A stretch of DNA of 64,000 bases from Pseudoflavonifractor sp. An184 (GCF_002160305.1 NZ_NFKI01000004.1:62001-126000), one strand, 5' to 3'; shown: positions 6,869 to 15,758, numbered from the stretch's first letter. Notes: generated by a model from the sequence alone, not told the origin. Numbers and translations: made by a program.

Positions 6869-8557
6869 ATGGCAAGCCAAAAATATAATATCCTCTATGG
6901 CCGGCTCAGTCAGGAGGACGAGCGGCAGGGGGAGTCCAACTCCATCCACAACCAAAAGCTGTTTCTGGAGAAGTACGCGGCAGACAATGGATTTGAGAAC
7001 ACCCTGTTCCTGTCTGACGACGGATACTCCGGGACCAACTTCGACCGGCCCGCGTGGAAGAAAATCGTGGAGATGATCGAGGACGGTGAGGTGGAGACCC
7101 TGATCGTCAAGGATCTCAGCCGGCTGGGACGGGAGTACCTGCAGGTGGGACAGCTGACGGAACTCTATTTTCCAGAGAAGGGCGTCCGGTTCATCGCAGT
7201 CAACGACGGAGTGGATTCCCTGGTGGAGAGCAGCAACGACTTCAACCCCATCCGCAACTGGGCCAACGAGCTCCACGCCAAGGACACCAGCAAAAAGGTG
7301 CGGGCCATCAAGCGGATGCAGGCGGAGCGCGGAGAGCGTTCTGGCTCCAAACCACCCTACGGATACAAAAAGAAGGATAAGGACACCAAGGAAATTGTGC
7401 CGGACGAGGTGACCGCCCCGGTGGTATGCCGGATGTTCGAGCTGTGCGCCGCTGGGAAGGGGCCCAACCAGATCGCCAGAATCCTGACCAGAGAGCAGAT
7501 CCTGAACCCGACCAACCAGTACTACCAAGAAACTGGGAAAAACTGCAACCACCTGGACACGACCCGTCCATATAGCTGGAGCGGCAAAACAGTAGCAAAT
7601 ATTCTGGAGAACATCGTCTACCTTGGCCACACGCTCTCCCTGCAGCGAACAACGCTCTCCTACAAGAACAAAAAGCAGATCCGCAGACCAGAGAGTGAGC
7701 AGATCCTGGTGAAGAATACCCACGCTCCGCTGATATCTCAAGAGCTGTGGGACATCGTGCGGGATGTACGGGCACATAAGCGCCGCCCGCCCAAGCACAT
7801 GGAGGAACCTAACTTGTTCTCCGGCCTGGTCTACTGCTCCGACTGCGGACAGTATCTAACGCTCTGCCGGACGGAGAAGATGCGGGAGGATCAGTACTAC
7901 TTCCGGTGTTCTACCTACGGCAAGAGAGGCAAGGATGCCTGCACGCCTCATCAGATCCGAGAGATGGATCTGAAGCAGATCGTGCTGGACGATCTGCGCA
8001 GAGTGACCCACTTCGCCCGGATGAAGGAGCGGCAGTTCGCCCAGTACATCAACCAGAAGAACACCTTGGAACTGCGGCGGGAGATCAACCGTGTGCAGAA
8101 GGAGGTGGACGCCATGCGCCGCAGGAACGGGGAACTGAGCACCCTGTTCAAGCGGCTCTACGAGGACAACGTGCTGGGGCGGGTGACCAACGAGCAGTTC
8201 CGGATGCTCTCCGCCGACTACAACGAGGAGCAGAAAGAACTGGAGTCGGCTATCCCCGCGAAGGAGGAGCAGTTAGAACGGCTGAAAGCCTCGGTCGCCC
8301 ATGTGGATGCCTTCATCGAGAAGGCCAAGCAGTACACTGCCATCGATGAACTGACGCCCCAGCTGCTGCGGCTGTTCATCCAGCGCATTGAGATCGGGGA
8401 GCGGTCGAAAAAGCACTCCCGCTCCGCTGGCCAGAGCGTTCGGATCGTGTACCGGGACATCGGCGCGCTGGACACGCCCATGCGGGAGGGCGACCACGCA
8501 CCGCGCATGACCAAAGAAATCACAGAGAAAGAAGCAATCATCCGATTGCTGGCATGA
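6869..8557 (+). CDS. large serine recombinase (TnpX-like)
   Basis: A 562-residue site-specific recombinase that would excise and integrate the element. The N-terminal resolvase domain (about 1-150) starts YNILYGRLSQED with the nucleophilic serine at residue 14 and has the LIVKDLSRLGR segment. A recombinase domain (about 165-270) with PPYGYKKK follows, then a zinc ribbon (CSDCGQ near 309 and a second cysteine pair downstream) and a long coiled coil (about 375-470). This order matches Tn4451 TnpX and related proteins, which use attachment sites with a 2-base core. The ATG at 6869 follows an AGGAGG site. It ends the element's gene set. Confidence 0.92.
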   Translation: MASQKYNILYGRLSQEDERQGESNSIHNQKLFLEKYAADNGFENTLFLSDDGYSGTNFDRPAWKKIVEMIEDGEVETLIVKDLSRLGREYLQVGQLTELYFPEKGVRFIAVNDGVDSLVESSNDFNPIRNWANELHAKDTSKKVRAIKRMQAERGERSGSKPPYGYKKKDKDTKEIVPDEVTAPVVCRMFELCAAGKGPNQIARILTREQILNPTNQYYQETGKNCNHLDTTRPYSWSGKTVANILENIVYLGHTLSLQRTTLSYKNKKQIRRPESEQILVKNTHAPLISQELWDIVRDVRAHKRRPPKHMEEPNLFSGLVYCSDCGQYLTLCRTEKMREDQYYFRCSTYGKRGKDACTPHQIREMDLKQIVLDDLRRVTHFARMKERQFAQYINQKNTLELRREINRVQKEVDAMRRRNGELSTLFKRLYEDNVLGRVTNEQFRMLSADYNEEQKELESAIPAKEEQLERLKASVAHVDAFIEKAKQYTAIDELTPQLLRLFIQRIEIGERSKKHSRSAGQSVRIVYRDIGALDTPMREGDHAPRMTKEITEKEAIIRLLA

Positions 8558-8560
8558 AAA

Positions 8561-8596
8561 CACAGAGGCGGACGGCTTCCGCCGTCCGCCTCTGTG
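8561..8596 (+). terminator. intrinsic hairpin after the serine recombinase
   Basis: A perfect 16-base stem (8561-8576 / 8581-8596) with a TTCC loop begins three bases after the recombinase stop. No T-run follows, so termination may be weak. Confidence 0.6.
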
Positions 8597-8611
8597 CCTG
8601 AAAATTCACCC

Positions 8612-8638
8612 GGTTCAGAAAATGTACCTATGGGAACC
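8612..8638. other. candidate right attachment site of the mobile element
   Basis: GGTTC (8612-8616) and GAACC (8634-8638) form an imperfect inverted repeat around a 17-base centre containing GTAC, a size and form like a serine-recombinase half-site pair. It is the first non-coding sequence after the recombinase. A loosely similar segment (CCCAT...TACATT) is at 2347-2358. The exact crossover bases cannot be fixed without an empty site. Confidence 0.3.
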
Positions 8639-8680
8639 ATCAGAAAGCAGTTGCCTTTTGTTTTTCTGTTGTGCGGGAAA

Positions 8681-8708
8681 AACAAGGGCGGCTGGTGCCG
8701 CCCTTGTT
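8681..8708 (-). terminator. intrinsic terminator of the sigma/anti-sigma operon
   Basis: A 12-base stem AACAAGGGCGGC / GCCGCCCTTGTT with a 4-base loop. On the minus strand it is followed by a run of Ts, directly after the stop of the gene at 8710. The adjacent 8644-8665 matches one arm of the tRNA-Gln terminator at 11836-11853. Confidence 0.8.
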
Positions 8709-8709
8709 C

Positions 8710-9786
8710 CTATGATTCCACCGGAACCAGCCCGTCCAGGGGGAAGGTCTGTCCAAAGATGGTAATAGAGGCAATTTCCGCCGGGGCAAAGACCCGCTCC
8801 GGGCGGTATCCCACTCGGGCAAACGGCGCATAGGTCCGCTCAAACATACCGTAGGAGACGGTCTCCGTCTCTCCCGCGGCCCTGCCGTACACCTGCTCCG
8901 CCATCCGAACCGTCTCGCCGGACTGGGTAGTGAGGACGGGCGATGCATCGTTGGAGGAAATCATGACCTCCCAGATGGAGTCGGAGAAGGGATCATCCCC
9001 GCTGGGGCGGATGCCGTAAAAGACCGCGATAGGGGAGAGATAGACAGAGTCCAGGAGGACCTCCTCTCCTTCCACCGTGAGGGGTTGGCCGACGGACTGA
9101 ACGAAGCCGGAGGCCTGTTCCGACAGGGTGATGGTCAAATCGGTTGTCCAGTGGCCGCCCACAAAATCAAAGGTCTCTTCCACGCCCTCCGAGTATTCGG
9201 TCAGGCGGTAGGGGTAAAATTTGGTCTCCAGACCCAGCAGACTGACGGGGTCCTCGAGACAGACTGCGGTGATCAGAAAGGATACCTTGCCGTCGGCAGA
9301 ATTGCCGTCGGGGAGGTAATCTAGGCTCCTGCCGCCTATGCGAGGGGGCCACGGGTTGTCGGTCTCCTCCCACCAGTACTTCAGGGAGTAGTTGTCCCCA
9401 TCCAGGACAACTCCCTCCGGGGCGGTCACGTCCACCAGGATGGCCGCGGAGTACAGGCCTGTGTACATCTGATTCACGTCAACGGTCCACCCGTTTTGGA
9501 AGGTGTGGGACAGTCCCACCGGCTCCCACTCCTGGGAAAAGAGGGCCTCATCCTCCTGCCGCACGCCGAAGTAATCCAATACCTGCCGGCCAAAGCCGGT
9601 CACCGCCGCAAAGGCGCAGGTGGTCAGCAGCAGGGCGGCGGCCGCCAGCACTGCAATAGTTTTTTTCATCAGCTTCATAGGCCGTCCCTTCCTTTCTTCC
9701 AAAAAGAGGCGCTCCAGCATGGCCTCCTCCTGAGACCGGGTGGGTTTGACCTGCTCAAATACCCGGTAAATGTCACGATCTCCCAC
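8710..9786 (-). CDS. membrane-anchored anti-sigma factor (DUF4179-like)
   Basis: A 358-residue protein starting at GTG 9786 with the site GGAGG upstream. It has a cytoplasmic N-terminus (about 1-38) with acidic helices, one membrane segment (IAVLAAAALLLTTCAFAAV) and a large extracellular region typical of DUF4179 proteins. It overlaps the end of the ECF sigma gene by 14 bases. Such pairs form a sigma and its membrane-bound inhibitor, and the outer domain would sense an envelope signal. The C-terminus FAPAEIASITIFGQTFPL is the same motif that survives in the wrecked paralogue at 10386-10985. The signal is unknown. Confidence 0.75.
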   Translation of the reverse strand: MGDRDIYRVFEQVKPTRSQEEAMLERLFLEERKGRPMKLMKKTIAVLAAAALLLTTCAFAAVTGFGRQVLDYFGVRQEDEALFSQEWEPVGLSHTFQNGWTVDVNQMYTGLYSAAILVDVTAPEGVVLDGDNYSLKYWWEETDNPWPPRIGGRSLDYLPDGNSADGKVSFLITAVCLEDPVSLLGLETKFYPYRLTEYSEGVEETFDFVGGHWTTDLTITLSEQASGFVQSVGQPLTVEGEEVLLDSVYLSPIAVFYGIRPSGDDPFSDSIWEVMISSNDASPVLTTQSGETVRMAEQVYGRAAGETETVSYGMFERTYAPFARVGYRPERVFAPAEIASITIFGQTFPLDGLVPVES

Positions 9787-10267
9787 TGTGTTCCGCCTCC
9801 CATCGTTCTTTCAGCTTCTTCCGGGCCTGGACCAGCCAGGTGCGGACGGTGGAGGGTTTTTTCCCCAAGATCTCCGCCGTCTCCTGGGCGGTATAGCCCT
9901 GGTAGTAGTGGAGATAGAGCACCAGCCGGTATTTCTCCGGCAGGGACAAAATCAGCTCCCACAGCGCCCCGTCCTCCGGCTGCTCCCAGGTCAGGGCGTT
10001 TAACGCGGATTCGTCCGCCCGGCGGGTGCGCCACCAGTGCTTGAGCTGATTTTTACACTCGTTCCGGGCGGCGGTGATGAGCCAGGCCCTCTCGTGGTCC
10101 GGACTCTGAAAGGGTTTGTCCCACTCCATCACCTTGCGAAAGACATTCTGGGATGCGTCCTCCGCGTCGGGCACGTTTTTTAACAGCACCAGACAGATCT
10201 GATAGACCATGGCCACGTGTCTCCGGTAGAGGCTGGCCACTTCCTCCCGGCTGCGCGCTGGGTCCAT
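9773..10267 (-). CDS. ECF-type RNA polymerase sigma factor
   Basis: The start chosen is ATG 10267 with GGGAGGCG upstream, giving 164 residues; the frame is open further upstream but only through the remains of another gene. Region 2 (SLYRRHVAMVYQICLVLLKN, DAEDASQNVF) and region 4 (YLHYYQGYTAQETAEILGKK, then a basic recognition helix) are both intact. It is translationally coupled to the anti-sigma gene. ECF factors usually drive their own operon; no matching promoter pair was identified in the 10268-10352 stretch. Confidence 0.9.
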   Translation of the reverse strand: MDPARSREEVASLYRRHVAMVYQICLVLLKNVPDAEDASQNVFRKVMEWDKPFQSPDHERAWLITAARNECKNQLKHWWRTRRADESALNALTWEQPEDGALWELILSLPEKYRLVLYLHYYQGYTAQETAEILGKKPSTVRTWLVQARKKLKERWEAEHSGRS

Positions 10268-10352
10268 CCTAAACGCCTCCCCTCTGCTCTCTCTATTTAT
10301 CATACAATTTTCCACACCGAAATGTTGTGCTATGAACATAATTTTTTTAAAA

Positions 10353-10380
10353 AACTGGGAGCACTTTGGCGCTCCCAGTT
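10353..10380 (-). terminator. bidirectional terminator between pseudogene and sigma operon
   Basis: A 10-base stem AACTGGGAGC / GCTCCCAGTT with an 8-base loop. T-rich runs follow on the minus strand. It ends the pseudogene transcript before the sigma gene. Confidence 0.75.
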
Positions 10381-10385
10381 TTTGC

Positions 10386-10985
10386 GATATGGCTAAAGGG
10401 CGAGGGGATGGTCGAGCTAAAGAAGGCGGCAGAGGCAATTTCAGCCGGGGCGATGATGCGATCCGGCAAGAAGCGGAAGCGTCCTTGCTCCGGCCCAACT
10501 CCAAACCGGTCTGTTCGTCTTCTCGAGTGCTGAACATTGGCCCGGTGTCTGTAATTTGGACGCTTCCGCCTTCCACTGTTGTCAGAGAGAGATTCCCCGC
10601 CCAGATGTCCACGACCTACTCGAAAATATCCGCCACCCGGTCCTGCACCTCCTGCATCTCCACTGTCAGTGAGAGCGGTGAGACGTAGATGGCCGAGAGC
10701 TGGATACGGCGGCCCTCCACGTCAAAGGGCTGCTGGAGCGGCAGGTATCTCCCCGGGGCCTCATCCGGAATGGCCAGAGAAAAGGACCAGTTCCCAGTGA
10801 ACAGAGGCGGAGCCAGGACCCCGCTCTCCGATTGGTAGAACCTGGTCAGGGTCAGGTCCACCGTGCACCCTAGAAGGCTGGGTTCCTCCCGCCATGGGTT
10901 GGATTTCATAGAGCGGGGTAACATGGTTAGGTCAGCTTCTCCAGGGCCTCGGGGTTCTCCCAGCGGGTGTTCCACCAAGGTCGGG
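10386..10985 (-). pseudogene. degraded anti-sigma (DUF4179-like) gene
   Basis: Minus-strand pieces of one gene lie in successive frames. They are PRPWWNTRWENPEALEKLT (about 10930-10985), then a frame with LLGCTVDLTLTRFYQSE and RIQLSAIYVSPLSLTVEM (10616-10900), then IWAGNLSLTTVEGG (10560-10605), and finally IIAPAEIAS in another frame near 10430. Order and content match the C-terminal half of the intact neighbour at 8710-9786. At least two frameshifts and the missing 5' part make it non-functional. Two possible ORFs here (to 10612 and 11083) are fragments of this wreck. Confidence 0.75.
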
Positions 10986-11149
10986 GAACCGATATGAACG
11001 ACAACGTAAGAGCTGGACAGGATAGAAGTCGCACAGAGAGGCAAGTAAGACTTAGAAGGGCGTGGAAACCTGTAAAGGGTCAACTAAAGGGGAAATCGCC
11101 TAATTCAGGGCAAGAAAAATCCCATGAACCGTTGAGGCTCTAAGGTTTC

Positions 11150-11280
11150 TTTTTGACAAGTCACTACAATCTAGATATTTAAAATTTTGAATCAGCTATC
11201 TTAAATCTTGTCCAACGGTCCTTCTGGGCCACGCCGCTTTTGCGGCGTTCGAGCGTTTTGCCGCAGGTAAAACCTCGGCG
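11150..11280 (+). repeat. 131-bp direct repeat, left copy
   Basis: The same 131 bases recur at 11613-11743 with about five mismatches. The left half is AT-rich (TTTTTGACAAGTCACTAC...); the right half is a run of short stems (CGCCGC/GCGGCG, GTTTTGCC/GGTAAAAC). The right half also resembles 44353-44430 after ftsY. Confidence 0.9.
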
Positions 11281-11331
11281 CAGAGCGAATTCATTTCGCC
11301 CGAGCATTTTAAAGAATCCCGGGTACCAAAA

Positions 11332-11362
11332 AAAGAAGCACCTGCTATGCAGGTGCTTCTTT
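11332..11362 (+). terminator. hairpin with T-runs, left of the family-1 repeat
   Basis: The stem AAAGAAGCACCTGC / GCAGGTGCTTCTTT has a 3-base loop and runs of A and T on either side, so it could terminate in both directions. An identical hairpin is at 11584-11614. Confidence 0.7.
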
Positions 11363-11583
11363 CAGGCTGTCGAAAAAGTCTAAGGACTTTTCCGACAGCC
11401 TGCAAAAATGCCGTTACTTTCCCGCCGCTGTGCGGCGGAAAAGTTCTCGCTGCGCTCGCTGAACGCCTTGCCATGCAAGGCATTCAGGGCATTCTATCCC
11501 ACTCGAGGCGGGCTGCCGCCCCCTCGAGCTCCCCCGCCAACACTCGGGCGGATTCGTCTGAACAGAGGTTTTTCGACAAGCTG
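11363..11583 (-). repeat. family-1 interspersed repeat, copy A (inverted)
   Basis: Read on the minus strand it gives CAGCTTGTCGAAAAACC, a CTCGAGG...CCTCGAG stem, a GCCTTGC...GCAAGGC stem, a CCGCCGC...GCGGCGG stem and GTAACGGCATTTTT. The same series occurs at 23060, 54530 and 58409. This copy has an extra hairpin (11363-11402) at its low-coordinate end and is flanked by two identical 31-base hairpins. Confidence 0.85.
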
Positions 11584-11614
11584 AAAGAAGCACCTGCTAT
11601 GCAGGTGCTTCTTT
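11584..11614 (+). terminator. hairpin with T-run, right of the family-1 repeat
   Basis: An exact duplicate of the 11332-11362 hairpin, here followed by TTTTTT. It abuts the CAGCTTGTCG end of repeat copy A. Confidence 0.7.
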
Positions 11615-11743
11615 TTTGACAAGTCACTACAATCTAGATATTTAAAATTTTGAATCAGCTGTCTTAAATCTTGTCCTACGGCCCTTCTGGGCCGCGCCGC
11701 TTTTGCGGCGTTCGAGCGTTTTGCCGCAGGCAAAACCTCGGCG
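11613..11743 (+). repeat. 131-bp direct repeat, right copy
   Basis: Matches 11150-11280. It continues into further stems (GGGCGGC/GCCGCCC at about 11755-11772 and GGCCGCC/GGCGGCC at about 11790-11807) and then the tRNA-Gln terminator hairpin. Confidence 0.9.
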
Positions 11744-11813
11744 GAAGGGCGGCTTCGCCGCCCTGAGCATTCTAATGCCGAAGGGTGTAGGCCGCCTCTG
11801 GCGGCCGGAACCC

Positions 11814-11853
11814 AAAACAAAAGGCAACTGCTTTCGCAGTTGCCTTTTGTTTT
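11814..11853 (-). terminator. intrinsic terminator of tRNA-Gln
   Basis: An 18-base perfect stem (11814-11831 / 11836-11853) with a 4-base loop whose outer part is A/T-rich. It begins where the tRNA's CCA ends on the minus strand. Confidence 0.8.
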
Positions 11854-11926
11854 GGCAGCGGGAGAAGGATTCGAACCCTCACAAACAGAGTCAGAGTCTG
11901 TCGTGCTACCCTTACACAATCCCGCT
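11853..11926 (-). tRNA. tRNA-Gln (anticodon CUG)
   Basis: The minus strand gives an acceptor AGCGGGA / TCCCGCT, a short D stem GTG/CAC with GGGTAG in the loop, an anticodon arm ACAGA-CTCTGAC-TCTGT with anticodon CTG, a T arm GAGGG-TTCGAAT-CCTTC, and an encoded GCCA 3' end. The GAC-TCTGAC-TC context is that of glutamine tRNAs. The 11927-12110 stretch behind it has no gene and holds a GC-rich palindrome near 12068-12095. Confidence 0.9.
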
Positions 11927-12110
11927 ATTTTTTGGTTTTTTGTTTCGCCCTCTCGCGAGGACAGGTGCTATTATACGCAAGGCCGGCGGAAATGTCAATA
12001 GTTTTTTCAAAATTTTTTGACAAAAATTTTCACGCCGCAAAAAGGCCGAAAAGATCCCCCTCAGAGTCGGGGCCGGCGGACGCTTCCGCCGGCCCCCATG
12101 TCTTGTTTCA

Positions 12111-15100
12111 TCACAGCTCCCACGGCTGTCCCGTGGCAAAAAACCATAGCACCCGCCTGAAAACCTTCCGCCCGGTAACCCGCTCCAGGGCCCGGCTGTA
12201 TGCCTCCAGCTGGGGGCGGTACTCCTCCGCCCGTGTCCCCTCGCCGCCGGGGCGGATGCGGTCGCTCTTGAAATCCAGGACGGTGAGCCCGTCCCCCTCG
12301 GCAAACCAGCAGTCGATGACCCCCTGGAGAAGCACCTCCTCCCCCTCCAGCCCGGGGCCGTAGTCCGAGGCCGGGGTCAGGATGGAGAACTTGAACTCCC
12401 GGTGGATCTCAGGAGAGGCCAGCAGCTGTTTCCCCAAGTCGGAGGCGAAGAAGGCTGCCGGCACCGCCGGGTCCACCGCCTCCCGCTGGAGGTGGGTGAG
12501 GAACCCCCCCGCCGCCAGGCGGTCCAGCTCCCGGCGGATCCCCTCCGGGCTGTGGTCCCCATTCAGGGGCAGATACTGCATGGCCAGGTGGAGGGCGGTC
12601 CCCCGCTCTGTGGGGGTGAGCCCCTTTTCCCGGGCAATGAAGTCCGGCCGCTGGATGGACTCCGGTCGGTGCTCCCGGGGCTTGGGGGTCTCCTCCGCCG
12701 CCTCCTGGTCCAGCACCCGTCCCTTCAGCTGGGTGGCGGTGAGCTTGGAGGGCATCTCGGACGCCGCCCCATAGGGGTAGCGCCAGGTGAGGGCCTCCAT
12801 CAGTTCCCCGGCCTCTCCATCCTGCTCCGCCGCAGGCAGGTCGGCAAAGCGGCCCTCGGGCTGAGAGGCCGCCCGGAGCCCCGCCCCCTCCACCCAGCGG
12901 ATGTCCCAGGCGGGCCCCAGCCCTTGGGCGCTCCGCTCCGGAGCGCCGCACATGGCCCGCAGCCCCTCCGCCTCCGGCCGGGTGAGGGCGTGGAGAAGAA
13001 TCCATGCCCCCACGCTCTGCTGCCGCTCCAGGGCCGCCGGGGCCACCGGGGCGTCCGCCTCCCCCGCCAGCCGCTCCAGGGCCTTGAGCCCCTCGGTGAG
13101 GGCGATGGACAAAATCAGCTTCTCCTGGGCCCGGGTCATGGCCACGTACAGCAGGCGCAGCTCCTCGGCCATCATCTCCCGCTCCAGCTGCCGGGCCACC
13201 GCCCGCCGGGCCAGAGTGGGGTACTCCACCATCCGCTCCCGGTCCAGGCCCTTGGGGCCCACCCCCAGCTGGGCGTGGAACAGCACCGGTCGCATGAGGT
13301 CGTCCCGGTTGAAGCGGCGGGACAGGCCGCACACCAGCACCACCGGGCACTCCAGCCCCTTGGAGCGGTGGATGGACAGGATGGACACCCCCTCCCCCTC
13401 CCGGGCGGAGGAGGCAGCGGAGAACTTCCCCCCCGCCGCGCGGATGCGCTCCAGGCGCAGGAGGAACTGGAACAGAGAGCGGCAGCCGCTGTCCTCCAGC
13501 TCCCCGGCCAGGGCATACAGGGAGAGCAGGTTGTCCTGCCGCTCCTGTCCCCCGGGCATGGCCCCGAACAGGCCCAGCAGGTTGGTCTTTTCATAGATGT
13601 GCCAGATGAGCTGGCGGCAGGTCATGTCCCCCGCCCCGAAGCGCAGCTCCTCCAGCTCCTCCAAAAAGTCCCGGCACTCCCCGTCCCCCTCCTGGGCGGC
13701 GCGGACCACAGCGGAGTAGAAGTCCCCGCTTTTGCTCCCCGCCCGGAGGAGGGCCAGCTTGTCCCCGTCAAAGCCGTACAGCGGGGAGCGCAGGGCGGCG
13801 ATGAGGGGCACGTCCTGGCGGGGGTTGTCCACGATCTGCAGCAGGGCCAGGGCCACATTCACCTCAGTGGTCTCAAAGAAGTCCCCGCCGCTGTCCGCCC
13901 TCCAGGGGACCCCCGCCTGGGACAGCTCCCGCAGGTAGTGGTGCATCACCACCCCGGGGCTGCGCAGGAGGATCATCACGTCGGAGGGGCGCAGGGGCCG
14001 CTCCCCGTCCCCCTCCTTCACCATCAGGGGCTGATCCAGCAGCGCCCGGATGCGCCGGGCGGCCCACCGGGCCTCCAGGCGGTTCTTGTCCTCCCGCTCC
14101 CCCTCCTCCTGGTCTCCCAGGAAGGACAGGTCCAGCAGGTCCAGCTCCAGCTCCTTGTGTTCACGCTCCGGGAACTTGCCCTCGGGGACCAGGGCCTGGT
14201 CGTCGGTGTAGTCCAGCTCGCCAAACTCAGTAGACATAATATTTCGGAACAGGTCGTTGCACCCCTCCAGCACCTGCCTCCGGGAGCGGAAATTCCGGGA
14301 GAGCACCCGCCGCCGGGGCTCCCCCTCCGCCGCCTCGTCCCCGTCCGGGAAGCTGCGGTACTTTCCCAAAAAAATGGTGGGGTCGGCCAGCCGGAAGCGG
14401 TAGATGGACTGCTTCACGTCCCCCACCTGAAAGAGTTTTCTTCCCCCGTCGGACACGGCGGAAAAAATGGCGTTCTGCACCTGGTTGGTATCCTGGTACT
14501 CGTCCACCATCACCTCGGCGTAGCGGGCGCTCCAGCTCCGGGCCAGCTGGGTGGGCTCTCCCGTCTCCGGGTCTGTGAGCAGGCGGACGGCGAAGTGCTC
14601 CAAATCGGAGAAGTCCAATAGGCCCCGCCGGGCCTTCTCCGCCTGATAGGCCCCCTGGAAGGTCCCCACCAGGTCCATGAGCCCCTGGACCGCCGGACGG
14701 CTCTCCGCAAGGGCGGCAAGCTGTTCCCCGCTGTCCCCGTCGAACCAGTCGGACAGCTTTCCGAACCGCTCCTTCACAGCGTCCCGCAGGTCCTTCACCC
14801 GCTGGGTGGCCGCCAGGGCCCGGGCCTCCTCCATGGGGCTGAGTTCCACGGTCCGCTTCCGCTTCCGGCCCACCGCCGGGAAGGGGATGGGCAGGCAGGC
14901 GAACGCCCGGTCCCAGCTGCCCCCCTCGGCGGCGGCGCAGAAGGCCTCCACCCCCTCCAGGGTGGCCTGGAGGGAGGGGGCGTAGTTCCCCTCCAGCAGC
15001 TCGTCGGCGGCCGTCAGGGCCAGGGCCTCCTCCAGCCGTTTGGCGCAGTCCCGCCCCTGCCGGGCGGCGTCGGTGAGGAGCAGCCGGCCCCAGGCGGTCT

Positions 15101-15725
15101 CCCCCGCGTCGGTCACCCCGGACAGCTCCCACACCTCCCGCTGCTCCCTCAGCCAGCGCTCCGGGTGGGGGTGGCTCTGGATGCGGCCGAACACGTCCAG
15201 CACGATCTGGGCCAGGCGGCTGTCGTCCCGCCCGGCGGACAGGGTGTCCACCAGGACGGCAAAGGGGCTGTCCGGCTTGATCCCCTCATACTGCGCCTCC
15301 AGCACGTCCTCCAGCACCTGGGCCATGAGCACCTGGGCCTCCCCCTCGTCGCACAGCCGGAAGTCCGGGTCCAGGTCCAGCCGGTGGCCCTCCTCCCGCA
15401 GGAGGGCGGAGCAGAAGGAGTGGATGGTGGAGATCTGGGCCCGGTACACCAGGGTGGACTGCCGCCGCAGGTGCCGGTCCCCGGGGTTCTCCGCCAGGCG
15501 GGAGGACAGCTCCTGGGCGATGCGGGTGCGCAGCTCGGCGGCGGCGGCCTTGGTGTAGGTGATGACCAGGAAGCGGTCCAGGTCCAGCCCCTCCCGGGTC
15601 ACCCGGTCCAGCAGCCGCTCCACCAGCACCCGGGTCTTGCCCGATCCGGCGGCGGCGGACACCAGCAGCTCCCCGCCCCGGTCGTCTACGATCTTCTTTT
15701 GTTCGTCGGTCAAGGGAAAGGCCAT
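12111..15725 (-). CDS. addA: AddA, helicase-nuclease subunit of AddAB
   Basis: A 1204-residue protein starting with an AGGAGG site. It has the UvrD/RecB helicase motifs: Walker A AAAGSGKTRVLVERL near residue 23, VDEYQDTNQVQN (motif II), QVGDVKQSIYRFR (motif III) and ILSIHRSKGLECPVV. The C-terminal RecB-type nuclease is intact: LQGVIDCWF, LTVLDFKSD and QLEAYSRAL. AddA unwinds and resects DNA breaks with AddB and pauses at Chi. It lies 100 bases behind comEC in one operon. The usual partner addB is not next to it, nor anywhere in the window. Confidence 0.95.
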   Translation of the reverse strand: MAFPLTDEQKKIVDDRGGELLVSAAAGSGKTRVLVERLLDRVTREGLDLDRFLVITYTKAAAAELRTRIAQELSSRLAENPGDRHLRRQSTLVYRAQISTIHSFCSALLREEGHRLDLDPDFRLCDEGEAQVLMAQVLEDVLEAQYEGIKPDSPFAVLVDTLSAGRDDSRLAQIVLDVFGRIQSHPHPERWLREQREVWELSGVTDAGETAWGRLLLTDAARQGRDCAKRLEEALALTAADELLEGNYAPSLQATLEGVEAFCAAAEGGSWDRAFACLPIPFPAVGRKRKRTVELSPMEEARALAATQRVKDLRDAVKERFGKLSDWFDGDSGEQLAALAESRPAVQGLMDLVGTFQGAYQAEKARRGLLDFSDLEHFAVRLLTDPETGEPTQLARSWSARYAEVMVDEYQDTNQVQNAIFSAVSDGGRKLFQVGDVKQSIYRFRLADPTIFLGKYRSFPDGDEAAEGEPRRRVLSRNFRSRRQVLEGCNDLFRNIMSTEFGELDYTDDQALVPEGKFPEREHKELELDLLDLSFLGDQEEGEREDKNRLEARWAARRIRALLDQPLMVKEGDGERPLRPSDVMILLRSPGVVMHHYLRELSQAGVPWRADSGGDFFETTEVNVALALLQIVDNPRQDVPLIAALRSPLYGFDGDKLALLRAGSKSGDFYSAVVRAAQEGDGECRDFLEELEELRFGAGDMTCRQLIWHIYEKTNLLGLFGAMPGGQERQDNLLSLYALAGELEDSGCRSLFQFLLRLERIRAAGGKFSAASSAREGEGVSILSIHRSKGLECPVVLVCGLSRRFNRDDLMRPVLFHAQLGVGPKGLDRERMVEYPTLARRAVARQLEREMMAEELRLLYVAMTRAQEKLILSIALTEGLKALERLAGEADAPVAPAALERQQSVGAWILLHALTRPEAEGLRAMCGAPERSAQGLGPAWDIRWVEGAGLRAASQPEGRFADLPAAEQDGEAGELMEALTWRYPYGAASEMPSKLTATQLKGRVLDQEAAEETPKPREHRPESIQRPDFIAREKGLTPTERGTALHLAMQYLPLNGDHSPEGIRRELDRLAAGGFLTHLQREAVDPAVPAAFFASDLGKQLLASPEIHREFKFSILTPASDYGPGLEGEEVLLQGVIDCWFAEGDGLTVLDFKSDRIRPGGEGTRAEEYRPQLEAYSRALERVTGRKVFRRVLWFFATGQPWEL

Positions 15726-15758
15726 AGAGGTTCCTCCTGTCGATTTATAGAGATGCAG

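Noticed and set aside
11150-11853. CRISPR array
   Set aside because: Repeats are long, hairpin-rich and not separated by regular unique spacers; no cas genes are present in the window.
12402-14621. A 739-codon plus-strand ORF
   Set aside because: It lies antisense to addA, whose motifs are complete; the product is a Pro/Gly/Gln/His-rich shadow typical of GC-rich antisense frames.
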